A stretch of DNA of 64,000 nt from Caulobacter vibrioides (GCF_002858865.1 NZ_PJRR01000019.1:124001-188000); one strand, 5' to 3'. Positions 1 through 11,160 are shown, numbered from the stretch's first letter. Notes: generated by a model from the sequence alone, not told the origin. A program made the numbers and translations.

Positions 1-891
1 ATTCCCGGTAGCCGCGAGACCGGCGCCGGCGAAGATCCGCTGGTGATCCTGGACGCAGCGCTCGATAGCGACGCCCGCCTGACGGTCGCCACGACGATCA
101 ACGGCGAGGCGGGCTTTCGCTTCGTCGTCGACACCGGCGCCGACAAGACGGTCCTGACGCCTGGTCTGGCCGAACGCCTCAAGCTGCCGCGAGGACCCGA
201 CGTCCTGGTTCACGGCGCCACCGGCGCGGTCACGTGCCAGACCGCGCTGGTGCGCTCCTTGCGGGCCGGCGACACGGGGCTGACCAACAGCATCCTGCCC
301 GTCCTGCCGTATGAACGGGTAGGCGCTGATGGCCTTCTCGGCGTCGACGCCCTGGACGGGCGGAACGTCATCATCGACTTCCGAAAGAACCAGCTGGAGA
401 TCCGCCGCAGCGCGCCAGGCTTCGAGCCGTACGCCAGTTCGCGGGAGGTCACGGTTTCGGCGGATTCGCGGTTTGGGCGGCTCACCCTGGCCCACTCCCG
501 GATCGCCGGTGCAAGGTCATTGGCCTTCATCGACTCCGGCGGCGGGGTCAGCATCGGCAACATGGCGCTGGCTCGATCGATCGCCGCAAAGCGGCGCCGT
601 TCATCCGATCTGGTTCGCCCGATCCGATTGCTCACCGCCAGTGGTGAGATCCAGCTTGGCGAGTTCCGCGTCATTCCCGCCATCACGATGGGAGACCTGC
701 GCCTGACCAATACGCCCATGGCGTTCGCGGATCTGCATGTCTTCAACCACTGGGGGCTGAACGATCGGCCCGCCGCCCTGTTCGGGGTCGATGTGCTCCG
801 ACTCTTCGCGAGGGTGGAGCTGGATTTCGGCGCAGGAAAGGTGCTGTTCCGACTGGGGCAGGGGGGCTTCTCGCCCATCCTGCAGGCGTGA
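1..891 (+). CDS. Aspartyl-protease-like (retropepsin-fold) protein, 5' end outside window
   Basis: The reading frame is open from base 1, so the true start and any signal peptide probably lie upstream; the first in-window start codon is GTG at 43. The product has two copies of the retropepsin-type active-site signature: FVVDTGADKTVL near the N-terminus and FIDSGGGVSIGN about 120 residues later. This is the two-domain aspartyl-protease layout common in Caulobacter predicted periplasmic proteins. Substrate unknown. It ends 12 bp before the convergent enoyl-CoA hydratase gene. The family call rests on the paired DTG/DSG motifs; proteolytic activity is inferred. Confidence 0.75.
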   Translation: MPGSRETGAGEDPLVILDAALDSDARLTVATTINGEAGFRFVVDTGADKTVLTPGLAERLKLPRGPDVLVHGATGAVTCQTALVRSLRAGDTGLTNSILPVLPYERVGADGLLGVDALDGRNVIIDFRKNQLEIRRSAPGFEPYASSREVTVSADSRFGRLTLAHSRIAGARSLAFIDSGGGVSIGNMALARSIAAKRRRSSDLVRPIRLLTASGEIQLGEFRVIPAITMGDLRLTNTPMAFADLHVFNHWGLNDRPAALFGVDVLRLFARVELDFGAGKVLFRLGQGGFSPILQA

Positions 892-903
892 AGACAGCCC
901 GTC

Positions 904-1674
904 CTACTGGCCTCGGCCGCGCTCCATGACTTGGCGTCGCTGCGCCTCGACACGCTCGGGCGTCACCGTGCGATTGTGAGCGCTGGACCGCTCGTGCTCC
1001 AGCGCCAGCCCCTCACCGAACGCCACGGCGTATCCGTCGTCGATCAGGGACTTGTAGAACGACAGGGCTTCCACCGGAATGGACGCCATGTCCTGGGCCA
1101 TACGCAATGCGGTGGGCAACAGCTCGCTCGCTGTCGTCACGCGATTGACCAGCCCCCAGTCAGCGGCGGTGCGGGCGTCGAGGAAGTTGCCGGTGAGGGA
1201 CAACTCCTTGGCCCTGTAGGGCCCGATCAGGCGCGACAGCTTCTGAGACAGCCCCCAGCCCGGCATGATGCCGACCCGCGCATGGGTGTCGGCGAAGCGC
1301 GCGTTCTCGGAAGCCAGGAGCACGTCGCACGCCAGCGCCAGTTCGAAACCGCCAGTGATCGCGACGCCGTTGATCGCCCCGATCACGGGCTTACGGCAGG
1401 TCTCCACCGCTCGCACAGGGTTCGATCGCGCATCCTGATCGTTCGCTGCGCCCATGGCCGCGGGATCGCCGCCAAGCTCCTTGAGATCCAGCCCGGCGGT
1501 GAAGGCTCGATCGCCGGCGCCGGTCAGGATCACGACGCTGACGTCCGGATCCTGGTCGAGTTGGACGATAGCGTCATGGAGGGCCAATCTCAGCGCCTTG
1601 GAGAGAGCGTTCATCGCCTCGGGGCGATTGAGCGTCACAATGGCGATGGCGCCGCGTCGTTCGATGAGCAGCAT
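904..1674 (-). CDS. Enoyl-CoA hydratase/isomerase family protein
   Basis: Crotonase-fold protein of 256 aa, predicted to act on CoA thioesters. It starts with a typical N-terminal strand followed by LNRPEAMNALS, and carries the oxyanion-hole region AGLDLKEL and the AINGVAITGGFELALACD block of the family. The ATG at 1674 is chosen because GGGAGGA lies just upstream; the frame stays open to 1716 but that extension has no ribosome site. Crotonase paralogues are numerous in Caulobacter, so the substrate cannot be named. Transcribed away from eno. Confidence 0.85.
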   Translation of the reverse strand: MLLIERRGAIAIVTLNRPEAMNALSKALRLALHDAIVQLDQDPDVSVVILTGAGDRAFTAGLDLKELGGDPAAMGAANDQDARSNPVRAVETCRKPVIGAINGVAITGGFELALACDVLLASENARFADTHARVGIMPGWGLSQKLSRLIGPYRAKELSLTGNFLDARTAADWGLVNRVTTASELLPTALRMAQDMASIPVEALSFYKSLIDDGYAVAFGEGLALEHERSSAHNRTVTPERVEAQRRQVMERGRGQ

Positions 1675-1754
1675 CGGGTCCTCCCTTGGGTTATCGACGT
1701 TCACGCGGCCTCCCATGGGGAAGTCAAGTTGCGCCTTGGACGCTTGGCGGCTAA

Positions 1755-3068
<1,314 letters not shown>

Positions 3069-3095
3069 ACAGTCTTGGAATAGTCGAGACGACAG

Positions 3096-3127
3096 GAGCG
3101 TGTCCGCGCGAGCGGGCACGCTCTTTT
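3096..3127 (+). terminator. Rho-independent terminator of eno
   Basis: A 12-bp stem (3096-3107 with 3112-3123, one G-T wobble) closes a four-base loop and is followed directly by TTTT at 3124-3127, 28 bp after the enolase stop codon. Confidence 0.9.
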
Positions 3128-3421
3128 CATGTCCGATTCCCGCCGGCGCGCCTTTGCAGGGGGAGGGATGGGCTTCGTCGAACGGCGTTTACCCACAAAT
3201 TTTCTAAAAGCGCGCCGGTCGTTTCAAACGAGACCAGTTTTCCCGTGTTCGCGAGCGCGAAATGGCTTCGGCGGCGCGGTATCTAGATGCGGATGAAACC
3301 ATCTCAGATGAAAGCATCGCTCGCCTGGCGGGCGATCGGCCGATAACCCTGCTCAACGCCCGGATTTAGAAGGCGTTAAGGCCAGTCGGCGATCCTACGA
3401 ATCCCTCTTTGGGACGCTAAG
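3128..3421 (+). promoter_or_regulatory. eno-ftsB intergenic region with GANTC sites
   Basis: About 290 bp without a supported gene between the eno terminator and the ftsB-type start. It must hold the promoter of the division gene. Two GANTC sites, the target of the Caulobacter CcrM methyltransferase, are present: GATTC near 3135 and GAATC at 3399-3403, the latter about 20 bp before the start codon. GcrA/CcrM control is an inference. No clear CtrA box (TTAA-N7-TTAA) was found; TTAG and TTAA occur near 3366-3379 at the wrong spacing. Confidence 0.4.
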
Positions 3422-3724
3422 ATGTTCGCCCGACTGCAACCCTTCCTGCCGACTGCGGCGATCTTCTTCCTGATTTTCTACTTCGCCTTTCACGCTCTGA
3501 CGGGTGATCGGGGTCTGCTTTCCATCTCGCAGCGCAATGCGGACCTCGCAGCAAAAACGAGAGAACTCAGGAAGATACGCGCAGAGAGGATGGACCTTGA
3601 GGCCCGCGCTCGTCTATTACGCAGCGGCAGTCTGTCGGCTGATCTTTTGGAGGAGCGCGCGCGCTCCCTTCTGGGATACGCCGATCCGAGGGACTATGTG
3701 ATCCGGGTCAAGCGTTCGCGCTGA
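3422..3724 (+). CDS. ftsB: FtsB/DivIC-type septum formation initiator
   Basis: Small bitopic protein of 100 aa. One N-terminal membrane segment (about residues 10-28, PTAAIFFLIFYFAFHAL) is followed by a heptad-rich coiled coil (about 38-72, NADLAAKTRELRKIRAERM) and a short tail. This is the FtsB/DivIC plan; family members bridge FtsL and FtsQ in the divisome. Position just downstream of eno agrees with the usual alphaproteobacterial order before pdhA. ATG at 3422; the ribosome site is weak. The precise name rests on architecture and position. Confidence 0.8.
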   Translation: MFARLQPFLPTAAIFFLIFYFAFHALTGDRGLLSISQRNADLAAKTRELRKIRAERMDLEARARLLRSGSLSADLLEERARSLLGYADPRDYVIRVKRSR

Positions 3725-3889
3725 TCTGTCGCTACATCTCGGGAATGACGACGGGTCAGACGGGGATCGCCAGGATCAGCGTTTGATCTGAGTGAACATC
3801 AGGGCGTTACCTTCGCGGAACCGACGAATTTTCGGCGGGAAGCGCTCATCGGATGAAGGCCGCGATGAAGATTGGCCAGGGAGATTTGA

Positions 3890-4921
3890 ATGGCGCGCAC
3901 GCGCAAGGCTGAAGCCTCCGAGGGGAAGGCGCCGGAAACCGGTGTCAACGCCTTCGTCGGCAAGGACGAACTCCTGAAATTCTATCAGGACATGCTGCTC
4001 ATCCGCCGCTTCGAGGAGCGGGCGGGCCAGCTGTACGGCATGGGCCTGATCGGCGGCTTCTGCCACCTGTACATCGGTCAGGAAGCCATCGCGGTCGGCA
4101 TGCAGTCGATCTCGCAGAAGGGCGACCAGATCATCACGGGCTATCGTGACCACGGCCACATGCTGGCCGCCGGCATGGATCCCCGCGAGGTGATGGCCGA
4201 ACTGACCGGCCGGGCCGGCGGTTCGTCCAAGGGCAAGGGCGGGTCGATGCACATGTTCGACATCGCCACCGGCTTCTACGGCGGTCACGGCATCGTCGGC
4301 GCCCAGGTCGCGCTCGGCACCGGTCTGGCCCTGGCCAACAGCTACCGCAACAACGGCAACGTCTCCTACGCCTATATGGGCGATGGCGCGGCCAACCAGG
4401 GTCAGGTCTACGAGAGCTTCAACATGGCCCAGCTGTGGAAGCTGCCGGTCGTGTACGTGATCGAGAACAACCAGTACGCCATGGGCACCGCCGTCGAGCG
4501 CGCCGCCTCGGAAACCGCGTTCCACAAGCGCGGCGTCTCGTTCCGCATCCCGGGCGAGGAAGTCGACGGCATGGACGTCATCGCCGTGCGTGAAGCCGGC
4601 GCTCGCGCCACCGAGCACGCCCGTAGCGGCCAAGGTCCCTACATCCTCGAGATGAAGACCTATCGCTATCGCGGCCACTCGATGTCGGACCCGGCCAAGT
4701 ACCGGACCAAGGAAGAGGTCGACGAGGTCAAGACGACCCGCGATCCCATCGATCACATTAAGGAACGCCTGGCCAAGGCCGGCGTCACCGAAGACGACCT
4801 GAAGGGCGTCGACGCCGAAGTGAAGCGCATTGTCGCCGAGGCCGCCGAATTCGCCCGCACGAGCCCCGAGCCCGATCCCTCGGAACTGTATACCGACGTC
4901 TACCTGGAGGCCGCCGAGTGA
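3890..4921 (+). CDS. pdhA: Pyruvate dehydrogenase E1 component, alpha subunit
   Basis: Thiamine-diphosphate-dependent subunit that decarboxylates pyruvate with PdhB. Full length at 343 aa. The TPP-binding motif begins at [15 protein letters not shown] and ends at [11 protein letters not shown]; the conserved [11 protein letters not shown] phosphorylation-loop-like segment is near residue 262. ATG at 3890 follows GGGAGA. The stop overlaps the GTG start of pdhB by four bases (GTGA), indicating translational coupling. First gene of the pyruvate dehydrogenase cluster; about 165 bp of leader separates it from the ftsB-type gene. Confidence 0.97.
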   Translation: MARTRKAEASEGKAPETGVNAFVGKDELLKFYQDMLLIRRFEERAGQLYGMGLIGGFCHLYIGQEAIAVGMQSISQKGDQIITGYRDHGHMLAAGMDPREVMAELTGRAGGSSKGKGGSMHMFDIATGFYGGHGIVGAQVALGTGLALANSYRNNGNVSYAYMGDGAANQGQVYESFNMAQLWKLPVVYVIENNQYAMGTAVERAASETAFHKRGVSFRIPGEEVDGMDVIAVREAGARATEHARSGQGPYILEMKTYRYRGHSMSDPAKYRTKEEVDEVKTTRDPIDHIKERLAKAGVTEDDLKGVDAEVKRIVAEAAEFARTSPEPDPSELYTDVYLEAAE

Positions 4922-6270
4922 CGGACATCCTGATGCCCGCGCTTTCCCCGACGATGGAGGAAGGCACCCTGGCCAAGTGGCTGGTGAAGGAAGGCGACAC
5001 CATCAAGGCCGGCGACGTGATCGCCGAGATCGAGACCGACAAGGCGACGATGGAAGTCGAAGCCGTGGACGAAGGTGTGATCGAAGCCATCCTGGTTCCG
5101 GCCGGCAGCGAGAACGTCAAGGTCAACACGCTGATCGCCCGCCTGAAAGGCGAGGGTGAAGCCGCCGCTCCGGCTGCTGCTGCTCCCGCCGCTGAGGTCG
5201 CTTCGGCCCCAGTCGCTGCGGCTCCGGCCGCTGGCGGCCCGATTTCGGCCGTTTCGACCTTCGCCGATCCCGAGATCGACGGTAAGCCGCTGAAGAAGAT
5301 CACGGTTCGCGACGCTCTGCGCGACGCGATGGCCGAGGAAATGCGCCGCGATGACCGCGTGTTCCTGATGGGCGAGGAAGTCGCCCAGTATCAGGGCGCC
5401 TACAAGGTCAGCCGTGAGCTGCTGCAGGAGTTCGGCGACCGTCGCGTCATCGACACCCCGATCACCGAGCACGGCTTCGCCGGCATGGGCGTCGGTGCGG
5501 CCATGGCCGGCCTGAAGCCGATCGTCGAGTTCATGACCTGGAACTTCGCCATGCAGGCGATCGACCACATCATCAACTCGGCGGCCAAGACGCTCTACAT
5601 GTCGGGCGGCCAGATCAAGTCGTCGATCGTGTTCCGCGGCCCGAACGGCGCGGCCTCGCGCGTCGGCGCCCAGCACAGCCAGGACTACGCTGCCTGGTAC
5701 GGCAACGTCCCGGGCCTGAAGGTCATCGCGCCCTACGACGCCGCTGACGCCAAGGGCCTGCTTAAGGCCGCCATCCGCGATCCGAACCCGGTCGTCTTCC
5801 TCGAGCACGAGATGATGTACGGCCACGAGTTCGACATCCCGGACGTCGAGGACTGGGTCGTGCCGATCGGCAAGGCCAAGGTCCGTCGCCAAGGCTCGGA
5901 CGTCACGCTGGTGGCTTACAGCCGCATGGTCGGTTTCGCCCTGAAGGCGGCCGAGGAGCTGGAAAAGGAAGGCATCGCCGCCGAGGTCGTCGACCTGCGC
6001 ACGATCCGTCCGATGGACCACGCGACCATCCTGGAAAGCGTCAAGAAGACCAACCGCCTGGTCACGGTCGAGGAAGGCTGGGGCCCGATGGGCGTCGGCG
6101 CCGAGATCGTCGCCCGCATCACCGAGTTCGGCTTCGACTATCTGGACGCCCCGCCGCTGCGGGTCTGCCAGGAAGATGTGCCGCTGCCCTATGCGGCGAA
6201 CCTGGAAGCCCTGAGCCTGCCGTCGGTCGAGAAGATCGTGAAGGCGGCCAAGGCGGTCTGCTACCGCTAA
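4918..6270 (+). CDS. pdhB: Pyruvate dehydrogenase E1 beta subunit with N-terminal lipoyl domain
   Basis: Beta subunit of E1, 450 aa, longer than the usual ~330 aa because residues 1-77 form a complete lipoyl domain (lipoyl lysine in [11 protein letters not shown]). An Ala/Pro-rich linker (about 80-105) joins it to the transketolase pyrimidine and C-terminal domains ([32 protein letters not shown]). A lipoylated E1-beta is a known alphaproteobacterial variant. GTG start overlaps the pdhA stop. A 62-bp stretch encoding the lipoyl site is identical to pdhC. Confidence 0.97.
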   Translation: MTDILMPALSPTMEEGTLAKWLVKEGDTIKAGDVIAEIETDKATMEVEAVDEGVIEAILVPAGSENVKVNTLIARLKGEGEAAAPAAAAPAAEVASAPVAAAPAAGGPISAVSTFADPEIDGKPLKKITVRDALRDAMAEEMRRDDRVFLMGEEVAQYQGAYKVSRELLQEFGDRRVIDTPITEHGFAGMGVGAAMAGLKPIVEFMTWNFAMQAIDHIINSAAKTLYMSGGQIKSSIVFRGPNGAASRVGAQHSQDYAAWYGNVPGLKVIAPYDAADAKGLLKAAIRDPNPVVFLEHEMMYGHEFDIPDVEDWVVPIGKAKVRRQGSDVTLVAYSRMVGFALKAAEELEKEGIAAEVVDLRTIRPMDHATILESVKKTNRLVTVEEGWGPMGVGAEIVARITEFGFDYLDAPPLRVCQEDVPLPYAANLEALSLPSVEKIVKAAKAVCYR

Positions 6271-6276
6271 GAGATC

Positions 6277-6303
6277 GCGGCCCTCGCCCCTGGCGGGGGC
6301 CGC
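6277..6303 (+). other. Intercistronic hairpin between pdhB and pdhC
   Basis: A 12-bp GC-rich stem (6277-6288 with 6292-6303, one wobble) closes a three-base CCT loop, 6 bp after the pdhB stop. It is followed by TGCTCTT rather than a T run, so it is a weak terminator at best. It may attenuate or protect the mRNA and set the E1:E2 ratio (inference). Confidence 0.6.
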
Positions 6304-6411
6304 TGCTCTTGGCCAAGACATTCATCCCGCCCCAAAGCGGGGTATCGTGGACGCCGGCCCTCGCAGACGAAAGGGTTCGCGACCGTCCCGAAGGATTGAG
6401 GAACAAGCTCA

Positions 6412-7698
6412 ATGTCGATCGACATCCTGATGCCCGCCCTGTCGCCCACCATGGAGGAGGGAACCCTCGCCAAGTGGCACGTGAAGGTCGGCGACACCGT
6501 TAAGGCCGGCGACGTGATCGCCGAGATCGAGACCGACAAGGCGACGATGGAAGTCGAAGCCGTCGATGAAGGCGTGGTCGAGGCCATCCTGGTCGAGGCC
6601 GGCACCGAGAACGTCAAGGTCAACGCCCTGATCGCCAAGCTGACGGGCGAGGGCGACAGCCCCGCGCCGGCCCCGAAGGTCGAAGCCCCGAAAGCCGCCG
6701 CCGCTGCGCCGGTTCCGGCCGCCGCCCCGGCTCCGGCCGTGCCCGCGCCGGCCGCTCCGGTCGCCGCTGACGGCTCGCGCGTCCTGGCCTCGCCCCTGGC
6801 CCGCCGTCTGGCTTCGGCCGCCGGTCTCGACTTGAAGGCCCTCAAGGGCACCGGCCCGCACGGCCGCGTCGTGAAGTCGGACGTCGAAGCCGCCAAGTCG
6901 GGCGCGCCGGCCGCTAAGGCCGCTCCGGCCTCGGCGCCCGCCGCCGTCGCTCCGACCGCCGCCGCGCCGCGTCAGATCCAGTCGCTGGAGCAGATGGGCA
7001 TTCCCGCCGGCTCCTACGACCTCGTCCCGCTGGACGGCATGCGCAAGACGATCGCCCGTCGCATGACGGAGAGCTTCCGCGACGTGCCGCACTTCCCGCT
7101 CACGATCGATCTTGAGATCGACGCCCTGCTGGCCGCCCGCGCCAAGATCAACAGCCTGCTGGAAAAGCAGGGCGTGAAGGTCTCGGTGAACGACATCGTC
7201 ATCAAGGCCGCCGCCGTGGCCCTGAAGCAGGTGCCGGAAGCCAACGCCAGCTACACGCCGGAAGGCATCGCCATGCACCACCACGCCGACATCGCCGTCG
7301 CCGTGGCGGTCGATGGCGGCCTGATCACGCCGATCATCCGCAAGGCCGAGACCAAGGGCCTGGCGCAGATCTCCGCCGAGATGAAGGACCTGGCCCAGCG
7401 CGCCAAGGACAAGAAGCTGAAGCCCGAGGAATTCCAGGGCGGCACCTTCTCGATCAGCAACCTCGGCATGTTCGGCATCAAGTCGTTCGCCTCGATCATC
7501 AACGAGCCGCAAGGCGCGATCATGAGCGTCGGCGCCGGCGAGCAGCGTCCGGTCGTCAAGAACGGTGAGATCAAGGTCGCCACGGTCATGACCGTGACCC
7601 TGACCTGCGATCATCGCGTGGTCGACGGCTCGGTCGGCGCCAAGTTCCTGGCGGCGTTCAAGCCGCTGATCGAAGAGCCGCTGACCCTGATCGTCTGA
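6412..7698 (+). CDS. pdhC: Dihydrolipoamide acetyltransferase (E2) of pyruvate dehydrogenase
   Basis: E2 core of the complex, transferring acetyl groups from lipoamide to CoA; 428 aa. Domain order: lipoyl domain 1-77 ([11 protein letters not shown]), Ala/Pro linker, peripheral-subunit-binding domain about 123-160 ([19 protein letters not shown]), second Ala-rich linker, then the CoA acetyltransferase domain ending with the catalytic [16 protein letters not shown] (HxxxD). ATG at 6412 lies 141 bp after pdhB; the space includes a strong hairpin, so expression may be partly separate. Confidence 0.97.
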   Translation: MSIDILMPALSPTMEEGTLAKWHVKVGDTVKAGDVIAEIETDKATMEVEAVDEGVVEAILVEAGTENVKVNALIAKLTGEGDSPAPAPKVEAPKAAAAAPVPAAAPAPAVPAPAAPVAADGSRVLASPLARRLASAAGLDLKALKGTGPHGRVVKSDVEAAKSGAPAAKAAPASAPAAVAPTAAAPRQIQSLEQMGIPAGSYDLVPLDGMRKTIARRMTESFRDVPHFPLTIDLEIDALLAARAKINSLLEKQGVKVSVNDIVIKAAAVALKQVPEANASYTPEGIAMHHHADIAVAVAVDGGLITPIIRKAETKGLAQISAEMKDLAQRAKDKKLKPEEFQGGTFSISNLGMFGIKSFASIINEPQGAIMSVGAGEQRPVVKNGEIKVATVMTVTLTCDHRVVDGSVGAKFLAAFKPLIEEPLTLIV

Positions 7699-7722
7699 TC
7701 AGGTCGCGGGGAGGAGATGGCC

Positions 7723-8199
7723 ATGTCGGTCTACGACTATTCCGCCAAGACGCTGGACGGCCAGGACGTGAGCCTGGCCGACTATCGCGGCCAGGTGCTG
7801 CTGATCGTGAACACCGCCAGCAAGTGCGGGTTCACGCCTCAGTACGAAGGCCTGGAATTGCTCTACAAGGCGCATAAGGACCGTGGCTTCACGGTCCTGG
7901 CCTTCCCTTGCAATCAGTTCGGCGCTCAGGAGCCGGGCGACGCCGCCGAGATCGCGAACTTCTGTTCGCTGACCTACGACGTGAGCTTCCCGGTCATGAG
8001 CAAGATCGACGTCAACGGCGCCGACGCCCACCCGCTCTACAAGTTCCTCAAGAAGGAGCAGAAGGGCGTTTTGGGCACTGAGGCGATCAAGTGGAACTTC
8101 ACCAAGTTCCTGATCGGCAAGGACGGTCAGGTCGTCGATCGGTTCGCGCCGACCGTGAAGCCCGAAGACCTGAAGGTCGCGGTCGAGGCGCTGCTCTAG
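7723..8199 (+). CDS. Glutathione peroxidase-family thiol peroxidase
   Basis: Cysteine-type peroxidase of 158 aa that should reduce hydroperoxides using thioredoxin or glutathione. The catalytic triad is visible: Cys in TASKCGFT (Cys35), Gln in FGAQEP (Gln69) and Trp in KWNFTKFL (Trp124), plus the family motif FPCNQFG. ATG at 7723 is preferred over the in-frame ATG six bases earlier, which overlaps the ribosome site GGGGAGGAG. It sits between pdhC and lpdA, inside the pyruvate dehydrogenase cluster and on the same strand. Confidence 0.93.
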   Translation: MSVYDYSAKTLDGQDVSLADYRGQVLLIVNTASKCGFTPQYEGLELLYKAHKDRGFTVLAFPCNQFGAQEPGDAAEIANFCSLTYDVSFPVMSKIDVNGADAHPLYKFLKKEQKGVLGTEAIKWNFTKFLIGKDGQVVDRFAPTVKPEDLKVAVEALL

Positions 8200-8282
8200 T
8201 TTCTCCCAGACCGGTTTGCAGACTGGTCGATCGGCGCCGCTGCGCTCCCTCGCGCGGTCGCCAAAGTCAGGGTTAGAAGAAC

Positions 8283-9683
8283 ATGTCCACGGAATTCGAT
8301 GTCGTCGTCATCGGCGCCGGTCCTGGCGGCTATGTGGCCGCGATCCGCGCCAGCCAGCTGGGCCTGAAGACGGCCATCGTCGAGCGTGAGAACCTGGGCG
8401 GCATCTGCCTGAACTGGGGCTGCATCCCGACCAAGGCGCTGCTGAAGTCCGGCGAGGTGTACGAGCAGCTGTCGCATCTGGGCGGTTACGGCCTGTCGGT
8501 CGAGAAGGCCTCGTTCGACTTCGGCAAGATCATCGAGCGCTCGCGCGGCGTGGCCAAGAACATGTCGGGCGGCATCGCCTTCCTGATGAAGAAGCACAAG
8601 ATCGAGGTGATCGAGGGCGAGGCCAAGCTTGAGAAGGGCGCGCCGGCTCCGAAGGTCGTTGTCGCCTTGAAGGCCGGCGGCAGCCGCACGGTGCAGGCCA
8701 AGAACGTGATCCTGGCCAGCGGCGCCCGCGCCCGCGAGATCCCGGCCATCGGCGCGGTCTCGGACGGCGACAAGATCTGGACCTACCGCGACGCCCTGGC
8801 GCCCAAGTCTATGCCCAAGTCGCTGGTCGTGATCGGCTCGGGCGCCATCGGCATCGAGTTCGCCAGCTTCTACCGTGCGCTGGGCGCCGAAGTGACCGTC
8901 GTCGAAGCCATTGACCGCATCATGCCGGTCGAGGACGAGGAAGTTTCCAAGGCCGCCCAGAAGGCGTTCGAGAAGCGCGGTATCAAGTTCCGTGTCGGCG
9001 CGAAGGTCAGCAAGATCGAGAAGACCAAGGACGGCGTCGCCGTCACCGTCGAAGCCGGTGGCAAGATCGAGCAGCTGACCGCCGAGAAGTGCATCGTCGC
9101 CGTCGGCATCGCGCCCAACAATGACGGCCTGGAAGCGCTGGGCGTGAGCCTGGATCGTGGTCACGTCGTGACCGACAAGCACTGCCGCACCAACGTGCCC
9201 GGCCTTTACGCCATCGGCGACATCGCCGGCGCGCCGTGGCTCGCCCACAAGGCCAGCCACGAGGGCATCCACGCGGCCGAGGCGATCGCCGGCTACAAGA
9301 CGCCCAACGTCCATTCGCCGATCCCGGGCTGCACCTACGCCAATCCGCAAGTGGCCTCGGTGGGCTACACCGAAGCCGGCGCCAAGGCGGCGGGCATCGA
9401 GGTCAAGGCCGGCCGCTTCCCGTTCCGCGTCAACGGCAAGGCCGTGGCGGCGGGCGAGACCGAGGGCTTCGTCAAGACCGTGTTCGACGCCAAGACGGGC
9501 GCGCTGATCGGCGCTCACATGATCGGCCACGAAGTGACCGAGATGATCCAGGGCTTCGTCACCGCCATCACCCTGGAAGCCACTGAAGAAGACCTGCACG
9601 GCGTCGTCTACGCCCACCCGACCATGTCGGAAGCGATGCACGAAGCGGCTCTGGACGCCTACGGACGCGTGCTGCACATCTAG
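8283..9683 (+). CDS. lpdA: Dihydrolipoamide dehydrogenase (E3)
   Basis: FAD enzyme reoxidising dihydrolipoamide with NAD; 466 aa, full length. FAD-binding VVIGAGPGGYVAA at the N-terminus, redox-active disulfide GGICLNWGCIPTK, NAD-binding VVIGSGAIGIEFASF and the C-terminal interface motif YAHPTMSEAMHEAA with the active-site His. ATG at 8283 has only a weak ribosome site. Position behind pdhABC indicates it serves pyruvate dehydrogenase, though E3 is often shared with other 2-oxoacid complexes. Confidence 0.97.
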   Translation: MSTEFDVVVIGAGPGGYVAAIRASQLGLKTAIVERENLGGICLNWGCIPTKALLKSGEVYEQLSHLGGYGLSVEKASFDFGKIIERSRGVAKNMSGGIAFLMKKHKIEVIEGEAKLEKGAPAPKVVVALKAGGSRTVQAKNVILASGARAREIPAIGAVSDGDKIWTYRDALAPKSMPKSLVVIGSGAIGIEFASFYRALGAEVTVVEAIDRIMPVEDEEVSKAAQKAFEKRGIKFRVGAKVSKIEKTKDGVAVTVEAGGKIEQLTAEKCIVAVGIAPNNDGLEALGVSLDRGHVVTDKHCRTNVPGLYAIGDIAGAPWLAHKASHEGIHAAEAIAGYKTPNVHSPIPGCTYANPQVASVGYTEAGAKAAGIEVKAGRFPFRVNGKAVAAGETEGFVKTVFDAKTGALIGAHMIGHEVTEMIQGFVTAITLEATEEDLHGVVYAHPTMSEAMHEAALDAYGRVLHI

Positions 9684-9702
9684 GGCAGCTTAGGGAGTCT
9701 GG

Positions 9703-11160
9703 ATGGCGCGCAAGGCCGCCGCGACAGCGGGCGAAAAGCCGAAGGTGCGGAAGGGGTCGAAGACGACCCTTTCCGAAGCCAATCTGGCCGATCTTGGCGC
9801 TGAGCGGCTCGCCGCCATCCTGCTCGACCTGTCCAGTGACAGCCACGTCAAGCGGGTGCTTCGGCTGGAGCTGTTTGCTGAGGCCGGCAGCGAAGGCCTG
9901 ACGCTGGAGATTTCCAAGCGCCTGGCGACGATCGGCAAGTCTTCGTCGCGGATCCACTGGCGCAAGCGTCCGGCGTTCGCCCGGGACCTGGACCTTCATC
10001 GCCGGATGATCGAGCGGCTGGCTCAGGACGATGCGACCGCCGCGCTCGATCTCATGCTCGATCTGCTGGATCTGGCCTCTCCGACCCTGGATCGGCTCAG
10101 CCAGCCCGACGGTCCGATCGGTGATGTGTTCCTGGCGGCCCGTGACGCCATCGGCGCCATCGCCGAGAAGGCCGTGCCCGAGCCGATCGCTCTGGCGGAG
10201 CGAACGGCCAAGATCCTGGCGACTGACTATCACGCCCAGATGGGATCGCTCGCCAGCGCCCTGGCCCCCGCCATGGGACCGCAGGGGCGGGCCCATCTGC
10301 GCGAGGTGCTGGAAACGGTCCTGGCGATGAACGCCAAGCGGCTGCGGGGCGCTGACCCGATGTCGGCGGTCTACAAGGACGCCTTGCGGCGCCTGGCGGA
10401 CGCCAGCGGCGATATCGACGCCTTCGAGGCGACCTTCGCGCCTGAGCTTCGTCGCACGCCGCTGGTCTCAGCCGAGATCGCCAGACGCCTTCTCGCGGCG
10501 GGCCGTGGCGAAGACGCCCTGGCCACCCTGCAGGCCGGTGCGCCCGGTGAAGCACGGGGCCGCCATCCGACGTCCGTCGAGGAGCGCGCCGCCTGGGAAG
10601 AGGTGATGCTGGAGGCGCTGGAGGCCACAGGACATCATCAGGAAGCGCAGAAGCGACGTTGGGCTGAGTTCGAGCGCACGCTCTCCATTCCGCTTCTCCG
10701 GGCCTATCTGAAGAGCCTTCCGGACTTCGACGACGTCGAGGCCGAGGATCAGGCCAAGGCGGTCGTGCGTCGCTTCCCGCGCTTTGACACAGCTCTGGCG
10801 TTCTTCGTGTCGTGGCCCGACTTTCCGGCGGCGTCGCGTCTGATCCTGTCGCGCTCGGGTGAGATCAACGGCGCGGACGACGTCCTGATCACCGAGGCGG
10901 CGCGACGGTTGGAGGGAAGCTATCCGCTTGCGGCGAGCCTCTTGCTGCGCGGCTCCATCCAGCACGTGCTGACCTATGGCGTCGCGACGCGCTACGCTGA
11001 CGCCGCCCGCCAGTTGCTGGAAGCCGAGTCCCTGGCGGCCATGATCGCGGATTTCGGCGAATATCCGGATCACGCGAGCTTCGTCGCCGACCTTCGGGCG
11101 GCGCACATCCGCAAGCAGGGTTTCCGCGCCGAGCTCGAAGCGCTCGGCGCGACATTCTAG
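9703..11160 (+). CDS. Conserved hypothetical protein (DUF6880-like)
   Basis: Mostly helical, soluble protein of 485 aa without signal peptide or membrane segments. It opens with a basic stretch (MARKAAATAGEKPKVRKGS) and continues with repeated helical-pair segments such as AIARRLLAAGRGEDALATLQ, suggesting a TPR/HEAT-like solenoid. It resembles the alphaproteobacterial DUF6880 group, recalled rather than searched. GGGAG precedes ATG at 9703, 19 bp after lpdA, so it may be transcribed with the dehydrogenase cluster. Function unknown. Confidence 0.7.
   Translation: MARKAAATAGEKPKVRKGSKTTLSEANLADLGAERLAAILLDLSSDSHVKRVLRLELFAEAGSEGLTLEISKRLATIGKSSSRIHWRKRPAFARDLDLHRRMIERLAQDDATAALDLMLDLLDLASPTLDRLSQPDGPIGDVFLAARDAIGAIAEKAVPEPIALAERTAKILATDYHAQMGSLASALAPAMGPQGRAHLREVLETVLAMNAKRLRGADPMSAVYKDALRRLADASGDIDAFEATFAPELRRTPLVSAEIARRLLAAGRGEDALATLQAGAPGEARGRHPTSVEERAAWEEVMLEALEATGHHQEAQKRRWAEFERTLSIPLLRAYLKSLPDFDDVEAEDQAKAVVRRFPRFDTALAFFVSWPDFPAASRLILSRSGEINGADDVLITEAARRLEGSYPLAASLLLRGSIQHVLTYGVATRYADAARQLLEAESLAAMIADFGEYPDHASFVADLRAAHIRKQGFRAELEALGATF

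Noticed and set aside
3366-3379. Possible CtrA box upstream of the ftsB-type gene
   Set aside because: TTAG and TTAA are present but with 6 rather than 7 bp spacing and an imperfect first half.
4900-6321. 473-aa minus-strand frame opposite pdhB
   Set aside because: Shadow frame rich in Arg, His, Asp and Gly; pdhB is fully supported.
8196-9677. 493-aa minus-strand frame opposite lpdA
   Set aside because: Same antisense pattern; no motifs, composition typical of reversed GC-rich codons.
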